The position numbers and the translations under genes are program-made. Under the pieces are notes generated by a model. The model saw only the letters and a program-made list of their open reading frames with translations. It was not told where the DNA came from and made no database searches. Of a stretch of 64,000 bases of DNA, positions 39,934 through 50,933 are shown piece after piece. Position 1 is the stretch's first letter. Every line of letters starts with the position of its first letter. This DNA is from Micromonospora luteifusca (lineage in GTDB: Bacteria > Actinomycetota > Actinomycetes > Mycobacteriales > Micromonosporaceae), in contig NZ_JAFBBP010000001.1 of assembly GCF_016907275.1 (NCBI RefSeq), forward strand, positions 3,462,001-3,526,000, written 5' to 3'.

Positions 39934-42030
39934 TCAGGCGCGGCCGATGCGGTCCAGGATCCAGGCGTTGATGAACGCCTCCTCACGCCAGGCGTCGTAG
40001 CGGCCGCTCGGGCCACCGTGCCCGGCACCCATCTCGGTCTTGAGCAGGTAGTCGCCCTCCGGGGCGGTCGCCCGCAGCCGCGCGACCCACTTCGCCGGCT
40101 CCGAATAGAGCACCCGCGTGTCGTTGAGGCTGGTCACCGCGAGGATCGCCGGGTAGTCCACCGCTGCCACGTTCTCGTACGGCGTGTAGGACTTCATGTA
40201 CGCGTACACCTCGGGGTCCTCCAGCGGGTTGCCCCACTCCTCCCACTCGGTGACGGTCAGCGGCAGCGACGGGTCGAGGATCGACGTGAGCGCGTCCACG
40301 AACGGCACCTGCGCGACGATGCCGGTGAACGCGTCCGGTGCCAGGTTGGCCACCGCGCCCATCAGCAGGCCGCCGGCCGAGGCCCCCCGGGCGACCAGCC
40401 GGTCGCTGGCCGTCCAGCCGGCCTTGACCAGGTGTCGGGCGCAGGCGACGAAGTCGGTGAAGGTGTTCTTCTTGGCCAGCAGCTTGCCCTGGTCGTACCA
40501 ACGCCGACCCAGCTCACCGCCGCCCCGGGTGTGCGCCACGGCGAAGACCACGCCCCGGTCCAGCAGCGACAGTCGGGCCACCGAGAACCACGGGTCCATG
40601 CTGGCCTCGTACGAGCCGTAGCCGTAGAGCTCGCACGGCGCGGAGCCGTCCCGCGGTGTGCCGACCCGGGAGACCAATGAGATCGGCACTCGCGTGCCGT
40701 CGTCGGCGAGCGCCCAGTCACGGTGCTGCTCGTACTCGGACGGGTCGAACGGCCGCCCGTCCGGGCCGGGCAGCACCGGCTTCTGCTTGCGCAGCACCAT
40801 CTGCCGGGTGACCAGGTCATAGTCGTAGACGGAGTCCGGGGTGATCAGCGAGGAGTAGCGCAGCCGGACCTGCCCGGTGCGGTATTCGGGATTGGCGTCC
40901 AGCCCGACGCTGTACAGCGGCTCGGGGAAGTCGATGTCGTGGCCGTCGTCGCTGCCCACCGGCAGCACGCGCAGCCCGGTGAGCCCTTCGGTGCGCAGCG
41001 ACACCACCAGGTGGTTCGCGAAGGCGTCCACGGCCTCCAGTCGGGTGCCGGGGCTGTGCTCGATCAGCGGCACCCAGTCGCCCGGCGCGTCCGCCGAGGT
41101 GAACGCCAGTGCGAAGTCCTCGGCGCCGTCGTTGTGCAGGATCAGGAAGCGGTGGCCGTGGTGCTCCACGGCGTACTCGATGCCCTGCCGGCGCGGCGCG
41201 ATCACGGCGGGCGCGCCGGTCGGGTTGCCGGCGGGGATCACCAGCACCTCACTGGTCACCTTGCTGTGGACGTCGATCAGGATGAACTTCTCCGACCGGG
41301 TCAGCTCCACGCCCACCCAGAACCGCTCGTCGTCCTCCTGGTGGACCACCACGTCCTCGGCGGCGGCCGAACCGAGGGTGTGCCGCCAGACCCGGTTCGG
41401 TCGCCAGGCGTCGTCCACCGTCACGTAGAACAGCACCGAGGCGTCGGTTGACCAGGCGGTCCCGTAGAACGTGTCCGGGACCTCGTCCGGCAGCAACTCG
41501 CCGGTGGTCAGGTCCTTCACGCGCAGGGTGAACCGCTCGTCGCCGGAGAAGTCGGTGGAGTACGCCAGCCAGCGACCGTCGGGGCTGACGTCGAACGCGC
41601 CGAGTGAGAAGAAGTCGTGCCCCTCGGCCAGCAGGTTGCCGTCGAGCAGCACCTCCTCGCCGTCGAGCGGGGCACCGTCCGCGCTGACCGGTGGGTCGGT
41701 CTCCCCGTCACGGACCGCGCGTCGGCACTGCACCCCGTACTGCTGGCCCTCGACCGTCCGGGTGTAGTACCAGTGACCGCCCTTGCGGGTCGGCACGGAC
41801 AGGTCGGTCTCCCTGGTCCGTCGGCGGGTCTCCTCGAACAGCTCCTCGCGCAGCGTGGCCAGGTGCGCCGTACGCGCGTCGGTGTACTCGTTCTCGGCGG
41901 TCAGGTAGGCGATCGTCTCCGGGTCGTCCTTGGCGGCGAGCCACGCGTACTCGTCGATGACGGTGTCGCCGTGGTGGGTGCGCTCGCTGGGCACCCGCTT
42001 CGCCGCGGGCGGGGCAGTCTCGGTGGTCAC
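39934..42030 (-). CDS. ptrB: Oligopeptidase B-type S9 prolyl oligopeptidase
   Basis: This 698-aa protein begins with a beta-propeller region (EYAWLAAKDDPETIAYLTAEN ... GGHWYYTRTVEGQQYGV) and ends in an alpha/beta hydrolase domain. The nucleophile is in ARGASAGGLLMGAV near residue 550, and the catalytic His is in MGAGHGGPSGRY near the C-terminus. It cleaves peptides after basic residues in the cytoplasm. Length and motifs match the family fully. The GRYDAWREEAFINAWIL end is typical of actinobacterial members. Confidence 0.93.
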   Translation of the reverse strand: MTTETAPPAAKRVPSERTHHGDTVIDEYAWLAAKDDPETIAYLTAENEYTDARTAHLATLREELFEETRRRTRETDLSVPTRKGGHWYYTRTVEGQQYGVQCRRAVRDGETDPPVSADGAPLDGEEVLLDGNLLAEGHDFFSLGAFDVSPDGRWLAYSTDFSGDERFTLRVKDLTTGELLPDEVPDTFYGTAWSTDASVLFYVTVDDAWRPNRVWRHTLGSAAAEDVVVHQEDDERFWVGVELTRSEKFILIDVHSKVTSEVLVIPAGNPTGAPAVIAPRRQGIEYAVEHHGHRFLILHNDGAEDFALAFTSADAPGDWVPLIEHSPGTRLEAVDAFANHLVVSLRTEGLTGLRVLPVGSDDGHDIDFPEPLYSVGLDANPEYRTGQVRLRYSSLITPDSVYDYDLVTRQMVLRKQKPVLPGPDGRPFDPSEYEQHRDWALADDGTRVPISLVSRVGTPRDGSAPCELYGYGSYEASMDPWFSVARLSLLDRGVVFAVAHTRGGGELGRRWYDQGKLLAKKNTFTDFVACARHLVKAGWTASDRLVARGASAGGLLMGAVANLAPDAFTGIVAQVPFVDALTSILDPSLPLTVTEWEEWGNPLEDPEVYAYMKSYTPYENVAAVDYPAILAVTSLNDTRVLYSEPAKWVARLRATAPEGDYLLKTEMGAGHGGPSGRYDAWREEAFINAWILDRIGRA

Positions 42031-42101
42031 GGCGCCACGTTACCGGCCGCCAGCTGCTGTGCGCCGGACCAGCGGCATCCCGATAGTCGCTACCACGGCT
42101 T

Positions 42102-42117
42102 TAGAACACATGTACGA
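42102..42117. promoter_or_regulatory. LexA-box-like sequence at an oxidoreductase start
   Basis: TAGAACACATGTACGA resembles the SOS consensus (GAAC-N4-GT-C) and overlaps the ATG at 42117. If used, translation may begin at the ATG at 42126. Confidence 0.35.
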
Positions 42118-43484
42118 TGAGCGCCATGGCGGCAGCAGCGAGTTCCCTCGGCCGATCCGGAGCCCTCGAAATCACCAGGCGGTTGTCGGCGATCTGCGGC
42201 CCACCGTTCTCCCGGCTGGCCGGGCCTGCCGACGAGGTGGCGGGGCGGCCGGCGCGGTGGGTGGCGGTGCCGGGTGGCCCGCACGCCGCGGCCGAGGTGC
42301 TGCGGTTGGCCGCCGCGCATGACCTGGCGGTGGTGCCCCGGGGTGCCGGCACGAAGATCGACTGGGGTGCCACGCCCGTCCAGGTCGACATCCTGCTCGA
42401 CACCGGCCGGCTGGCTGGCATCGGTCACGAGCCGGTCGGCGCCCCGGTGGCCGAGGTGGGTGCCGGCACCCCACTGCGGGCGGTGCAGGCCACGTTGGAG
42501 CGCACCGGTCAACGGCTGGCGCTGGACGCCCCGTCACCCGGCGCGACCGTGGGTGGGGTGCTCGCCGCCGGCGAGGCCGGCCCGCTGCGGCACCGGCACG
42601 GCAGCCCGTGCGACCAACTGCTCGGTCTCCGCTACCTCGCCGCCGACGGTGAGCTGGTCAGCGCCGGGGGTGGCGCACCCGGTCTCGACCTGGCCCGGTT
42701 GCTCTGTGGCTCCCAGGGTGCGCTCGGTGTGCTGGTCTCGGCGAGTCTGCGGGCGCAGCCGCTGCCGGCGAGCCGGCTCTGGGTGTCCCGTCCGGTGTGG
42801 ACACCGCTGGAGGTGCACGACCTGGTCCGGACGATCATCGCCGCCCGCCTGGAGCCGGCGGCCATCGAGCTGGACCTGCCCGGGGGCACCCCTCGGCCCC
42901 GTTCGCCGTACCCGCCGGGCCACCCGGCTGCCACCGCCCGGGAACGCCACCCGTCGATGTCCGGGCGGGCCAGCATCCCGTCTCGGGCGGGCAGCCTGGT
43001 GGTGCTCCTGGAGGGTGGCCCCGCCGACGTCACCGAACGCGCCGAGCGCCTGGTCGGCCTGCTGCACGGGGAGGCGACGGTCGCCCGTTCCGCGCCGACG
43101 TGGTGGCGCCGCTACCCGTTCGCGCCGGGCGACACGGCGCTGCGCCTGGAGGTGCCGATCGGCGACCTGCACGCCGCCGTCTACGCGCTACGCGACGCCG
43201 CCGGCGCCCCGGTGCCGGTGCGCGGGTCCGCCGGGCTGGGCGTGGTGCACGCGGCACTGCCCGGCGCGCTGGCTCCCGGCCGGGTGGCGTCCATCCTGGC
43301 CGCAGTCCGAGGGGTGTTGCTGGCTCGGCAGGGCCGCTGCGTGGTGGTCTCCGCTCCTGCGGCGGTCCGTCAGGCCGTCGACCTCTGGGGCGAACTGGCC
43401 GGCCTGGCTCAGCTGCGGGCGGCCAGGGAGCACCTCGATCCGGAGCACCGACTCGCCCCTGGACGCCTCCCGGGCGGCCTCTGA
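42117..43484 (+). CDS. FAD-binding oxidoreductase (GlcE-like)
   Basis: This 455-aa protein has a PCMH-type FAD domain: VLRLAAAHDLAVVPRGAGTKIDWG, then VAEVGAGTPLRAVQATLERTG, APSPGATVGGVLAAGEAGPLRHRHGSP (first 20 characterise the flavin loop) and LLCGSQGALGVLVSASLRAQPLP. This is the glycolate oxidase GlcE/GlcD fold. No GlcD or GlcF subunit is adjacent, so the substrate is open. The first residues are uncertain: ATG at 42117 or 42126. It is divergent from the oligopeptidase. Confidence 0.8.
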   Translation: MSAMAAAASSLGRSGALEITRRLSAICGPPFSRLAGPADEVAGRPARWVAVPGGPHAAAEVLRLAAAHDLAVVPRGAGTKIDWGATPVQVDILLDTGRLAGIGHEPVGAPVAEVGAGTPLRAVQATLERTGQRLALDAPSPGATVGGVLAAGEAGPLRHRHGSPCDQLLGLRYLAADGELVSAGGGAPGLDLARLLCGSQGALGVLVSASLRAQPLPASRLWVSRPVWTPLEVHDLVRTIIAARLEPAAIELDLPGGTPRPRSPYPPGHPAATARERHPSMSGRASIPSRAGSLVVLLEGGPADVTERAERLVGLLHGEATVARSAPTWWRRYPFAPGDTALRLEVPIGDLHAAVYALRDAAGAPVPVRGSAGLGVVHAALPGALAPGRVASILAAVRGVLLARQGRCVVVSAPAAVRQAVDLWGELAGLAQLRAAREHLDPEHRLAPGRLPGGL

Positions 43485-43512
43485 CAACGCCACCGTCGGT
43501 CGTCCGGGTTGG

Positions 43513-43608
43513 TCAGTCCAACCACCACCGGTGCATGTCCAGCAGCGGCGGGGTAAATCGGACCACCAACATCAGCAGGATGCCCGCCGCGCCGGCCAAC
43601 AGCAGCAC
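43513..43608 (-). CDS. Possible small membrane peptide
   Basis: A 31-aa frame (GTG start) gives one hydrophobic helix, LLLAGAAGILLMLVVRFTPPLLD, ending in MHRWWLD. The protein-like hydrophobic/aromatic pattern continues in-frame upstream for about 14 codons without an ATG or GTG. It lies just downstream of the SpoIIE phosphatase gene. No ribosome site is clear. Confidence 0.25.
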   Translation of the reverse strand: MLLLAGAAGILLMLVVRFTPPLLDMHRWWLD

Positions 43609-43652
43609 CCGGGTCGCCCGGGAGAGAGCCTTTCCTTGGCCGCGTGTGACGG

Positions 43653-45767
43653 TCAGATCGCGTCGTTGCGCAGCACCAGAATGGCGATGTCGTCCCGGGG
43701 CGGCTCGACCGAGAAGTTGATCGCGGCGGAGCGCAGCCTGGCAGCTACCACGTCGGCCGAATACCCGGCCAGGGGCGCGGCGGCGTCCCGCAGTCGGTCC
43801 GTGCCGAACAGCTCTCGGCCGCGCCGCCGCTCGGTGACGCCATCGGTGTAGAAGATCAGCGAATCGCCGGGAGAGAGCGCGATCTTCGCGGTCGGCGAGG
43901 TGATCGTGTCGAGCAGGCCGAGCGCGGTGCCACCGGTGCCGACGAACCCGGCGCCGCCGGCTCCGGCCAGCAGCACCGGCTGGTCGTGCCCGGCCAGATG
44001 CAGCGACACGTCCAGTTCGTCGCCCGGGCCCGGCCCGACCGCCGCGAGCGCCAGCGTGCAGTATCGCCCGCCACCCCGCTCGACAAGCGTCTCGTTGAGC
44101 CGCGCCAACACCTCCGGCAACGGTTTGCCGTCGCCGACCAGCACCCGGATCACGTCGCGGACCAGCCCGGTCACCGCGGCAGCCTGGACACCCTTGCCCG
44201 AGACGTCGCCGATCACCACCAGCCAACGCCCGTCGGGCAGCGGCACCACGTCGTAGAAGTCGCCCCCCACCTCCGCGTCGTCACCGGTCGGGACGTACTC
44301 GGCGGCGAAGCCGATCCCGTCCACGAGTGGCAGCACCGGCGGCAGCAGGGACTGCTGAAGCGTCTGCGCCACGCGGCGGCGCTCGGCGTGGATCCGGGCG
44401 TTCTCGATGGCCAGCGCGGCCCGCCGGGCCACGTCCTCCAGGACGGCCACCTCGTCCGGATCGTGCCGGTGCCGCTGGTGCCGCCCCACCGCCAGAGTGC
44501 CGAGCCGCTCCCCACGGGCGATCAGCGGGACCGCGAAACCCTCCATCGGCCCGCCGAGGGGGATCTGCGCCGCGCTGCGTGACGCCTCCCGGAGGCGGGC
44601 CTGGATCGAATCCTGCCCGGTTTCCGCCAGCACCTTGTGCAGTTGCGGAAGCATCGACTCGTCGGCGTGGCTGGCCGCCGCCAGCCGGAGCCGACCCCAC
44701 TCGTCGGCGGTGTGCACCGCGCACCACTGGCCGAGCCGCGGCACCACCAACTGCGGGACCAGGGCCATGGTCAGGTCGACGTCCAACGACTGGGCGAGCA
44801 GTTCACTCGCCTCGGCCAGGAACGTCAGCCACACCTGCCGGCGGACGTCGGCTCTGCGCAGCCGGTCGTTCTCCAGATGCAGCGACAGTCGTTCGGCGGT
44901 GAGCACCGCCAACGGCCGGGCGTACGCCGACGGCGCGGCGTCCAACTCCAGCTCCCCGCCGTACGGGCGGTGCACCGTGAGTGGCACCCGGAGCAAGTCA
45001 CTGTCCGGGCGGGGCGGCCGACCGAAACGGGCCAGCACCTGCCGGCCCTGCCCGTCGCCCCGGTCCAGGCGGATCGTGCCGCCGGCCGCGCCCACCATCT
45101 CGGCGACCCGGCTGAGCAGGCTGGTGGCGAAGTCGGGCAGCGGATCGTCCGCGTACAGGTCGGGGGCGGTTTGCATGAGTTCGCTCATCGCGCTGGCACT
45201 CGGCGCGGACCGGTCGGTGCTCACCTGCGGGTCGCCACCGTCGGTGCCTTCGGCTGGCGGGTCGGCACCGGGCCGGTCCAGCCGGAACCAGACGCCCTTC
45301 CCGGTGGGCAGGTACGTGGTGCCCCAGCGGCTGGCGAAGTGGTCGACGAGCAGCAGGCCTCGGCCCCGCTCCGAGACCTGGTCGATCTCGGTGGAGTCGT
45401 TGCGGGCACCGACGGTCAGCTCATCACCAGAGCCGGGCGCGAAGTCGGAGACGGTGACGGTCAGCCCGATCGCGTCGGCGACGACCTCGATGTCCAGTTC
45501 GGTGCGGGCGTGCTCGACGGCGTTGGTGGTCAACTCGGTGGTGAGCAGGAGGGCCTCGTTGGCCAGCTCATCCAGGTGTGACTCGGTCAACACCGAGCGG
45601 ACCACGGCGCGGGCGGCGGCCGGCGTGCGGCGGTCGGCGGGCAGGCGGACGCGTCGGATCGCCCCGTCCGGGGCTCCGGCCGTCGCGGGCCCCGCCTCGG
45701 CTGACACCCTCGTATCCTCCACCGTCCCCCCATCAGGTGCCAAGCCGATCATCGTTGGCGCGTCCAC
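43653..45767 (-). CDS. Multidomain ATPase-GAF-SpoIIE phosphatase
   Basis: This 704-aa protein has an N-terminal GHKL anti-sigma ATPase (LTTELTTNAVEHARTEL, TVSDFAPGS, RGRGLLLVDHFASRWG), a low-complexity linker, a GAF-like pair in the middle (VPRLGQWCAVHTADEWGRL, VPLIARGERLGTLAVG) and a C-terminal SpoIIE phosphatase (LQQSLLPPVLPLVDG, VGGDFYDVVPLPDGRWLVVI, IFYTDGVTERR, DDIAILVL). It is a one-piece partner-switching regulator that can both bind and dephosphorylate anti-anti-sigma proteins. It is divergent from the HAMP-repeat hybrid kinase. Confidence 0.92.
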   Translation of the reverse strand: MDAPTMIGLAPDGGTVEDTRVSAEAGPATAGAPDGAIRRVRLPADRRTPAAARAVVRSVLTESHLDELANEALLLTTELTTNAVEHARTELDIEVVADAIGLTVTVSDFAPGSGDELTVGARNDSTEIDQVSERGRGLLLVDHFASRWGTTYLPTGKGVWFRLDRPGADPPAEGTDGGDPQVSTDRSAPSASAMSELMQTAPDLYADDPLPDFATSLLSRVAEMVGAAGGTIRLDRGDGQGRQVLARFGRPPRPDSDLLRVPLTVHRPYGGELELDAAPSAYARPLAVLTAERLSLHLENDRLRRADVRRQVWLTFLAEASELLAQSLDVDLTMALVPQLVVPRLGQWCAVHTADEWGRLRLAAASHADESMLPQLHKVLAETGQDSIQARLREASRSAAQIPLGGPMEGFAVPLIARGERLGTLAVGRHQRHRHDPDEVAVLEDVARRAALAIENARIHAERRRVAQTLQQSLLPPVLPLVDGIGFAAEYVPTGDDAEVGGDFYDVVPLPDGRWLVVIGDVSGKGVQAAAVTGLVRDVIRVLVGDGKPLPEVLARLNETLVERGGGRYCTLALAAVGPGPGDELDVSLHLAGHDQPVLLAGAGGAGFVGTGGTALGLLDTITSPTAKIALSPGDSLIFYTDGVTERRRGRELFGTDRLRDAAAPLAGYSADVVAARLRSAAINFSVEPPRDDIAILVLRNDAI

Positions 45768-46008
45768 TCAGCCGGGACGAGAGGAAGGGAACCCGGTGGG
45801 GCGACCGCCCTCGATGCGTCCGCTTGCCGGGTTGGGCGGACCTGCGAGGTGTGGAACGTGGCGTGCCGGACCGGCGCCGATCGGGCGGATCCGATGTCGA
45901 ATCGGGGTCACCTGGCGGGTCGCGAGCCCTGGCACTACGGCGCGCGCGGGCACAATATGGGGTGCCGGTGTGTCCGCACGGACCGGCAGCCCCCAAGTTG
46001 AGCGAGGA

Positions 46009-49000
46009 ATGATGACCACGGCGAAGCAGTCGGTGGCGGATCCGTCCGCAGCCGACCACGAGGCGCTCCTCGGTGAATTGACCGAGGCACTGCGACGGGT
46101 CCGTCGCGGCGACCTGAAGGTCCGGCTTCCCCGCCGCGCCGGCAAGGCCGGTGAGGTGGCGGACGCCTTCAACGAGGTGGTCTCGTCTCAGGAGCGGCAG
46201 TACCTGGACCTGCGGCGGATCAGCCGGATCGTCGGTCGCGACGGCCGGCTCACCGAGCGGCTCGACGACGAGGGGCTGGACGGCTCCTGGGCGGAGGGGC
46301 AGCGGGCCATCAACTCGCTGATCGACGACCTGGGTCGACCGACCACCGAGATCGCCCGGGTCATCGTGGCGGTCGCGGACGGCGATTTGTCCCAGCACAT
46401 GGCGCTGGAGATCGATGGTCGGCCGCTGCGGGGTGAGTACCTGCGCATCGGGCGCACCGTGAACACGATGGTGGACCAGTTGTCGTCGTTCGCCGACGAG
46501 GTGACCCGGGTGGCCCGTGAGGTGGGCACCGAGGGCAAGTTGGGCGGCCAGGCCGACGTGCGGGGCGTCGCCGGCACCTGGAAGGACCTCACCGACTCGG
46601 TGAACACCATGGCGTCGAACCTCACTTACCAGGTGCGGTCGATCTCCCAGGTGTCGACGGCGGTGGCCAAGGGCGACCTGTCGCAGAAGATCACCGTGTC
46701 GGCCAAGGGTGAGGTCGCCGAGTTGGCGCACACCATCAACTACCTCACCGACACCCTGCGGCTCTTCGCCGAGCAGGTGACCCGGGTGGCTCGCGAGGTG
46801 GGCACCGAGGGCAAGCTGGGCGGCCAGGCCGAGGTGCCGAACGTGGCGGGCACCTGGAAGGACCTGACCGACAGCGTCAACTCGATGGCGTCGAACCTGA
46901 CCGCGCAGGTCCGCAACATCGCGCAGGTCTCCACGGCGGTGGCGCGTGGTGACCTGTCGCAGAAGATCACGGTGGCGGCGCAGGGTGAGATCCTGGAGCT
47001 GAAGGACACCGTCAACACGATGGTGGACCAGTTGTCGTCGTTCGCCGACGAGGTGACCCGGGTGGCCCGTGAGGTGGGCATCGAGGGCAAGCTGGGCGGC
47101 CAGGCGCAGGTGCGCGGGGTCTCCGGCACCTGGCGCGACCTCACCGAGAACGTCAACCAGCTCGCCGGCAACCTGACCAGCCAGGTCCGCAACATCTCCC
47201 AGGTGTCGACGGCGGTGGCGAAGGGTGACCTGTCGCAGAAGATCACGGTGGACGCCCAGGGCGAGATCCTGGAGCTGAAGAACACCGTCAACACGATGGT
47301 CGACCAGTTGTCGTCGTTCGCCGACGAGGTGACCCGGGTGGCCCGCGAGGTGGGCACCGAGGGCAACCTGGGCGGTCAGGCCCAGGTCAAGGGCGTCAGC
47401 GGCACGTGGCGGGACCTGACCGACAACGTGAACTCGATGGCGTCGAACCTGACCAGCCAGGTCCGCAACATCGCCTCGGTGACCACGGCGGTGGCGAAGG
47501 GTGACCTGTCGCAGAAGATCACGGTGGACGCGCGGGGCGAGATCCTGGAGCTGAAGTCGACTGTCAACACGATGGTGGACCAGTTGTCGTCGTTCGCCGA
47601 CGAGGTGACGCGGGTGGCCCGTGAGGTGGGCACCGAGGGCAAGTTGGGCGGTCAGGCGCAGGTGCGCGGGGTTGCCGGCACCTGGCGCGACCTGACCGAC
47701 AACGTGAACTCGATGGCGTCGAACCTGACCGCGCAGGTCCGCAACATCGCGCAGGTCTCCACGGCGGTGGCGAAGGGTGACCTGTCGCAGAAGATCACGG
47801 TGGACGCGCGGGGCGAGATCCTGGAGCTGAAGTCGACTGTCAACACGATGGTGGACCAGTTGTCGTCGTTCGCCGACGAGGTGACGCGGGTGGCCCGCGA
47901 GGTGGGCACCGAAGGCAAGTTGGGCGGCCAGGCGCAGGTCAAGGGCGTCTCCGGCACCTGGCGGGACCTGACCGACAACGTGAACTCGATGGCGTCGAAC
48001 CTGACCAGCCAGGTCCGCAACATCGCCTCGGTGACGACCGCGGTGGCGAAGGGTGACCTGAGCCAGAAGATCACGGTGGACGCCCAGGGCGAGATCCTGG
48101 AGCTGAAGTCGACCGTCAACACGATGGTCGACCAGCTGTCGTCGTTCGCCGACGAGGTGACCCGGGTGGCCCGTGAGGTCGGCATCGAGGGCAAGCTTGG
48201 CGGCCAGGCGCAGGTCAAGGGCGTCTCCGGCACCTGGCGGGACCTGACCGAGAACGTCAACCAGCTCGCCTCGACGCTGACCACGCAGCTGCGGGCCATC
48301 GCCCAGGTGTCCACCTCGGTGACCCGGGGCGACCTGACCCAGCGGATCGCGGTCAAGGCGCAGGGCGAGGTCGCCGAGCTGAAGGACAACATCAACCAGA
48401 TGATCGTCACCCTCCGGGAGACGACCAAGAAGAACGCCGAGCAGGGCTGGCTGGACTCCAACCTGGCCCGCATCGGCGGCCTGTTGCAGGGCCAGCGCGA
48501 CCTCGGCGAGGTCTGCCGCATGATCATGACGGAGGTGACTCCGCTGGTCGACGCCCAGCTCGGTGCCTTCTTCCTGGCCGACGACACCGACGGCAGCATG
48601 CGGCTGCGGCTGACCTCCTCCTACGGGTACGTGGCGCGGGGGCACGACGTCACCTTCGGGCCGGGCGAGGGGCTGGTCGGGCAGACCGCGCTGTCCCGCC
48701 GCACGATCCGGGTCAGCGCCTCCCCGAACAGCCGGCTCACCCTGCGTTCCGGTCTGGCCGAGACACCCCCGTCCGACCTGGTGGTGCTCCCCGTGCTGTT
48801 CGAGGGCGAGCTGCTCGGGGTGATCGAGTTCGCCAGTGTGTCGGCCTTCTCCGAACTGCATCTGTCGTTCCTGGAGCGGTTGGTGCTGACCATCGGCATC
48901 GCGGTCAACACCATCCAGGCCAACCGGCGTACGGAGGAGCTGCTGGCCCAGTCGCAGCGGCTGGCGCACGAGATGCAGGAGCAGTCGGCGGAGTTGCAGC

Positions 49001-50379
49001 GCACCAACGCCGAGCTGGAGGAGAAGGCCACTCTGCTGTCCGAGCAGAAGGGCAACATCGAGACGAAGAACCGGGAGATCGAGCTGGCTCGGCTGGGCCT
49101 GGAGGAGAAGGCGCAGCAGCTGACCCGGGCTTCGGCCTACAAGTCGGAGTTCCTGGCCAACATGAGCCACGAGCTGCGTACGCCGTTGAACTCGTTGTTG
49201 CTGCTGGCCCGCCTGCTGGCGGAGAATTCGGAGCAGAACCTCAGCCCGAAGCAGATCGAGTTCGCCAAGACCATTCACGGGTCCGGTTCGGACCTGCTGC
49301 GCCTGATCGACGACATCCTCGACCTGTCCAAGATCGAGGCGGGCCGGATGGACGTCGAGCCGACCGAGATCCGCTTCGCGGAGCTGCGCGGCTACGTCGA
49401 GCAGGCGTTCGCGCCGCAGGCCGAGGAGAAGAACCTGGACTTCCAGGTGCGGGTCAGCAAGGATCTGCCGCCGGCGCTGGTGACGGACGCGCAGCGGTTG
49501 CAGCAGATTCTGCGCAACCTGCTCTCCAACGCGGTGAAGTTCACCGACAACGGTGCGGTGACGCTGCGGATCGCTCCGGCCGCGGAGAACGCGGTCTTCG
49601 ACGTGCCGGCGCTGACCAACGCCCAGCAGGTGATCGCGTTCACCGTGATCGACACCGGGATCGGCATCTCCGACGACAAGTTGTCGATCATCTTCGAGGC
49701 GTTCCAGCAGGCGGACGGCACAACCAGCCGCCGCTACGGCGGCACCGGCCTGGGCCTGTCCATCAGCCGCGATCTGGCCCGGCTGATCGGCGGCACGATC
49801 ACCGTGTCGTCCGCGCCCGGCCAGGGTTCGACGTTCACCCTGTTCGTGCCGCAGGTGCTGGCCCCGGACGCCGTGGTCGCGCCCCAGCTCCCGTCTCCGC
49901 AGCGCGCCGGTCTGCCGTCGTCGCTGCTGATGCCGCCGCTGGAGTTGCTGACCGAACGCCCGGAGGCGCCGGCCACCCGTCAACTGGACGGCGCCACCGT
50001 GTTGATCGTGGACGACGACGTACGCAATGTCTTCGCCTTGACCAGCGCGTTGGAGCTGCACGGGATGACCGTGCTGTACTCGGACAACGGGGCGGACGGT
50101 GTCCGCCTGTTGGCTGAGCATCCGGAGGTGGACATCGTGCTGATGGACGCCATGATGCCCGACCAGGACGGCTACGAGACCACCCGTCAGATTCGCCGCA
50201 ACCACCGGTTCGCCGACCTGCCGGTGGTCTTCCTGACCGCGAAGGCGATGCCGGGCGACCGGGAGTCGGCGCTCGCTGCCGGGGGCAGCGACTACATCAC
50301 CAAGCCGGTCGACCTGGACGACCTGATCGAATTGATGTCGTCCTGGATCAACGGCAGCCGGACCGAGGAGACTTCGTGA
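46009..50379 (+). CDS. Multi-HAMP hybrid histidine kinase
   Basis: This 1456-aa cytosolic protein has an N-terminal region of about 150 residues, then seven 92-aa units (residues 151-794), each a pair of HAMP-like helices with motifs GDLSQKITV and [15 protein letters not shown] domain follows (about 824-970), then a coiled coil, HisKA with H1054 (NMSHELRTP), HATPase ([31 protein letters not shown]) and a receiver with D1380 ([11 protein letters not shown]). This is the architecture of group III hybrid kinases (fungal Nik1-like), which sense osmotic stress. The ATG at 46009 has a GCGAGGA site. The next gene overlaps it and encodes a response regulator. Confidence 0.93.
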   Translation: MMTTAKQSVADPSAADHEALLGELTEALRRVRRGDLKVRLPRRAGKAGEVADAFNEVVSSQERQYLDLRRISRIVGRDGRLTERLDDEGLDGSWAEGQRAINSLIDDLGRPTTEIARVIVAVADGDLSQHMALEIDGRPLRGEYLRIGRTVNTMVDQLSSFADEVTRVAREVGTEGKLGGQADVRGVAGTWKDLTDSVNTMASNLTYQVRSISQVSTAVAKGDLSQKITVSAKGEVAELAHTINYLTDTLRLFAEQVTRVAREVGTEGKLGGQAEVPNVAGTWKDLTDSVNSMASNLTAQVRNIAQVSTAVARGDLSQKITVAAQGEILELKDTVNTMVDQLSSFADEVTRVAREVGIEGKLGGQAQVRGVSGTWRDLTENVNQLAGNLTSQVRNISQVSTAVAKGDLSQKITVDAQGEILELKNTVNTMVDQLSSFADEVTRVAREVGTEGNLGGQAQVKGVSGTWRDLTDNVNSMASNLTSQVRNIASVTTAVAKGDLSQKITVDARGEILELKSTVNTMVDQLSSFADEVTRVAREVGTEGKLGGQAQVRGVAGTWRDLTDNVNSMASNLTAQVRNIAQVSTAVAKGDLSQKITVDARGEILELKSTVNTMVDQLSSFADEVTRVAREVGTEGKLGGQAQVKGVSGTWRDLTDNVNSMASNLTSQVRNIASVTTAVAKGDLSQKITVDAQGEILELKSTVNTMVDQLSSFADEVTRVAREVGIEGKLGGQAQVKGVSGTWRDLTENVNQLASTLTTQLRAIAQVSTSVTRGDLTQRIAVKAQGEVAELKDNINQMIVTLRETTKKNAEQGWLDSNLARIGGLLQGQRDLGEVCRMIMTEVTPLVDAQLGAFFLADDTDGSMRLRLTSSYGYVARGHDVTFGPGEGLVGQTALSRRTIRVSASPNSRLTLRSGLAETPPSDLVVLPVLFEGELLGVIEFASVSAFSELHLSFLERLVLTIGIAVNTIQANRRTEELLAQSQRLAHEMQEQSAELQRTNAELEEKATLLSEQKGNIETKNREIELARLGLEEKAQQLTRASAYKSEFLANMSHELRTPLNSLLLLARLLAENSEQNLSPKQIEFAKTIHGSGSDLLRLIDDILDLSKIEAGRMDVEPTEIRFAELRGYVEQAFAPQAEEKNLDFQVRVSKDLPPALVTDAQRLQQILRNLLSNAVKFTDNGAVTLRIAPAAENAVFDVPALTNAQQVIAFTVIDTGIGISDDKLSIIFEAFQQADGTTSRRYGGTGLGLSISRDLARLIGGTITVSSAPGQGSTFTLFVPQVLAPDAVVAPQLPSPQRAGLPSSLLMPPLELLTERPEAPATRQLDGATVLIVDDDVRNVFALTSALELHGMTVLYSDNGADGVRLLAEHPEVDIVLMDAMMPDQDGYETTRQIRRNHRFADLPVVFLTAKAMPGDRESALAAGGSDYITKPVDLDDLIELMSSWINGSRTEETS
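46459..48390 (+). repeat. Seven 276-bp in-frame HAMP repeat units
   Basis: The 92-codon unit ([15 protein letters not shown] ... GDLSQKITV ... GEILEL) occurs seven times head to tail inside the hybrid kinase gene. Units 4-7 are nearly identical at the DNA level; the first two are more diverged. This level of identity suggests recent unit duplication or gene conversion, and makes the locus prone to length change. Confidence 0.9.
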
Positions 50380-50930
50380 CCCAGATCGCCAAGGCGCTGC
50401 TCGTGGATGACCGGCGGCAGAATCTGACGGCCCTGGAGGCGATCCTCCAGGGCCTGCCGGTCCAGTCCGTGGCGGTGGAGAGCGGTGAGGCGGCGCTCAA
50501 GCAGCTCCTCGTGGACGACTTCGCGGTGATCCTGCTGGACGCGCAGATGCCGGACATGGACGGCTTCGAGACGGCGAGCCACATCAAGCGCCGGGAGCGG
50601 ACCCGGCACGTGCCGATCATCTTCCTCACCGCCGCTGACCGGGATGCCCAACTCGCCCTCCGGGGTTACCAGGTGGGCGCGGTGGATTATCTGACCAAGC
50701 CGTTCGACCCGTGGGTGCTCCGGGCCAAGGTGTCGGTCTTCGTCGAGCTGTGGGTGAAGACCCGGCAGTTGGCCACCCAGTCGGATCTGGTCCGGGAGCG
50801 CGACACGCAGTGGCGGAGGCTCACCGACGCGGTCGACGAGGCGACCACCCTGCTCCGTTCCGACGACTCGGAGGCCCGCGACCGGGCGGTACGCATGCTC
50901 GAGCAGGCCCGCTGGGGCAACACCGCCTGA
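50376..50930 (+). CDS. Response regulator with C-terminal helix
   Basis: This 184-aa protein has an N-terminal receiver domain (KALLVDDRRQNLTALEAIL, D55 in VILLDAQMPDMDG, IFLTAADRD, VDYLTKPFDP) and a helical tail (AKVSVFVELWVKTRQL, then LVRERDTQWRRLTDAV). There is no DNA-binding output, so it relays to proteins, probably inside the kinase network. Its GTG overlaps the stop of the hybrid kinase gene by four bases (GTGA), so the two are translationally coupled. Confidence 0.9.
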   Translation: MTQIAKALLVDDRRQNLTALEAILQGLPVQSVAVESGEAALKQLLVDDFAVILLDAQMPDMDGFETASHIKRRERTRHVPIIFLTAADRDAQLALRGYQVGAVDYLTKPFDPWVLRAKVSVFVELWVKTRQLATQSDLVRERDTQWRRLTDAVDEATTLLRSDDSEARDRAVRMLEQARWGNTA

Positions 50931-50933
50931 CGC

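Noticed and set aside
44407..46008. Upstream extension of the hybrid kinase frame
   Set aside because: It is antisense to the SpoIIE phosphatase, Ser/Arg-rich and without domains. A good ribosome site marks the start at 46009.
45733..50205. Minus-strand open frame of 1490 codons opposite the hybrid kinase
   Set aside because: It is a shadow of the repetitive GC-rich coding strand, His/Leu/Arg/Gln-rich, with no domain.
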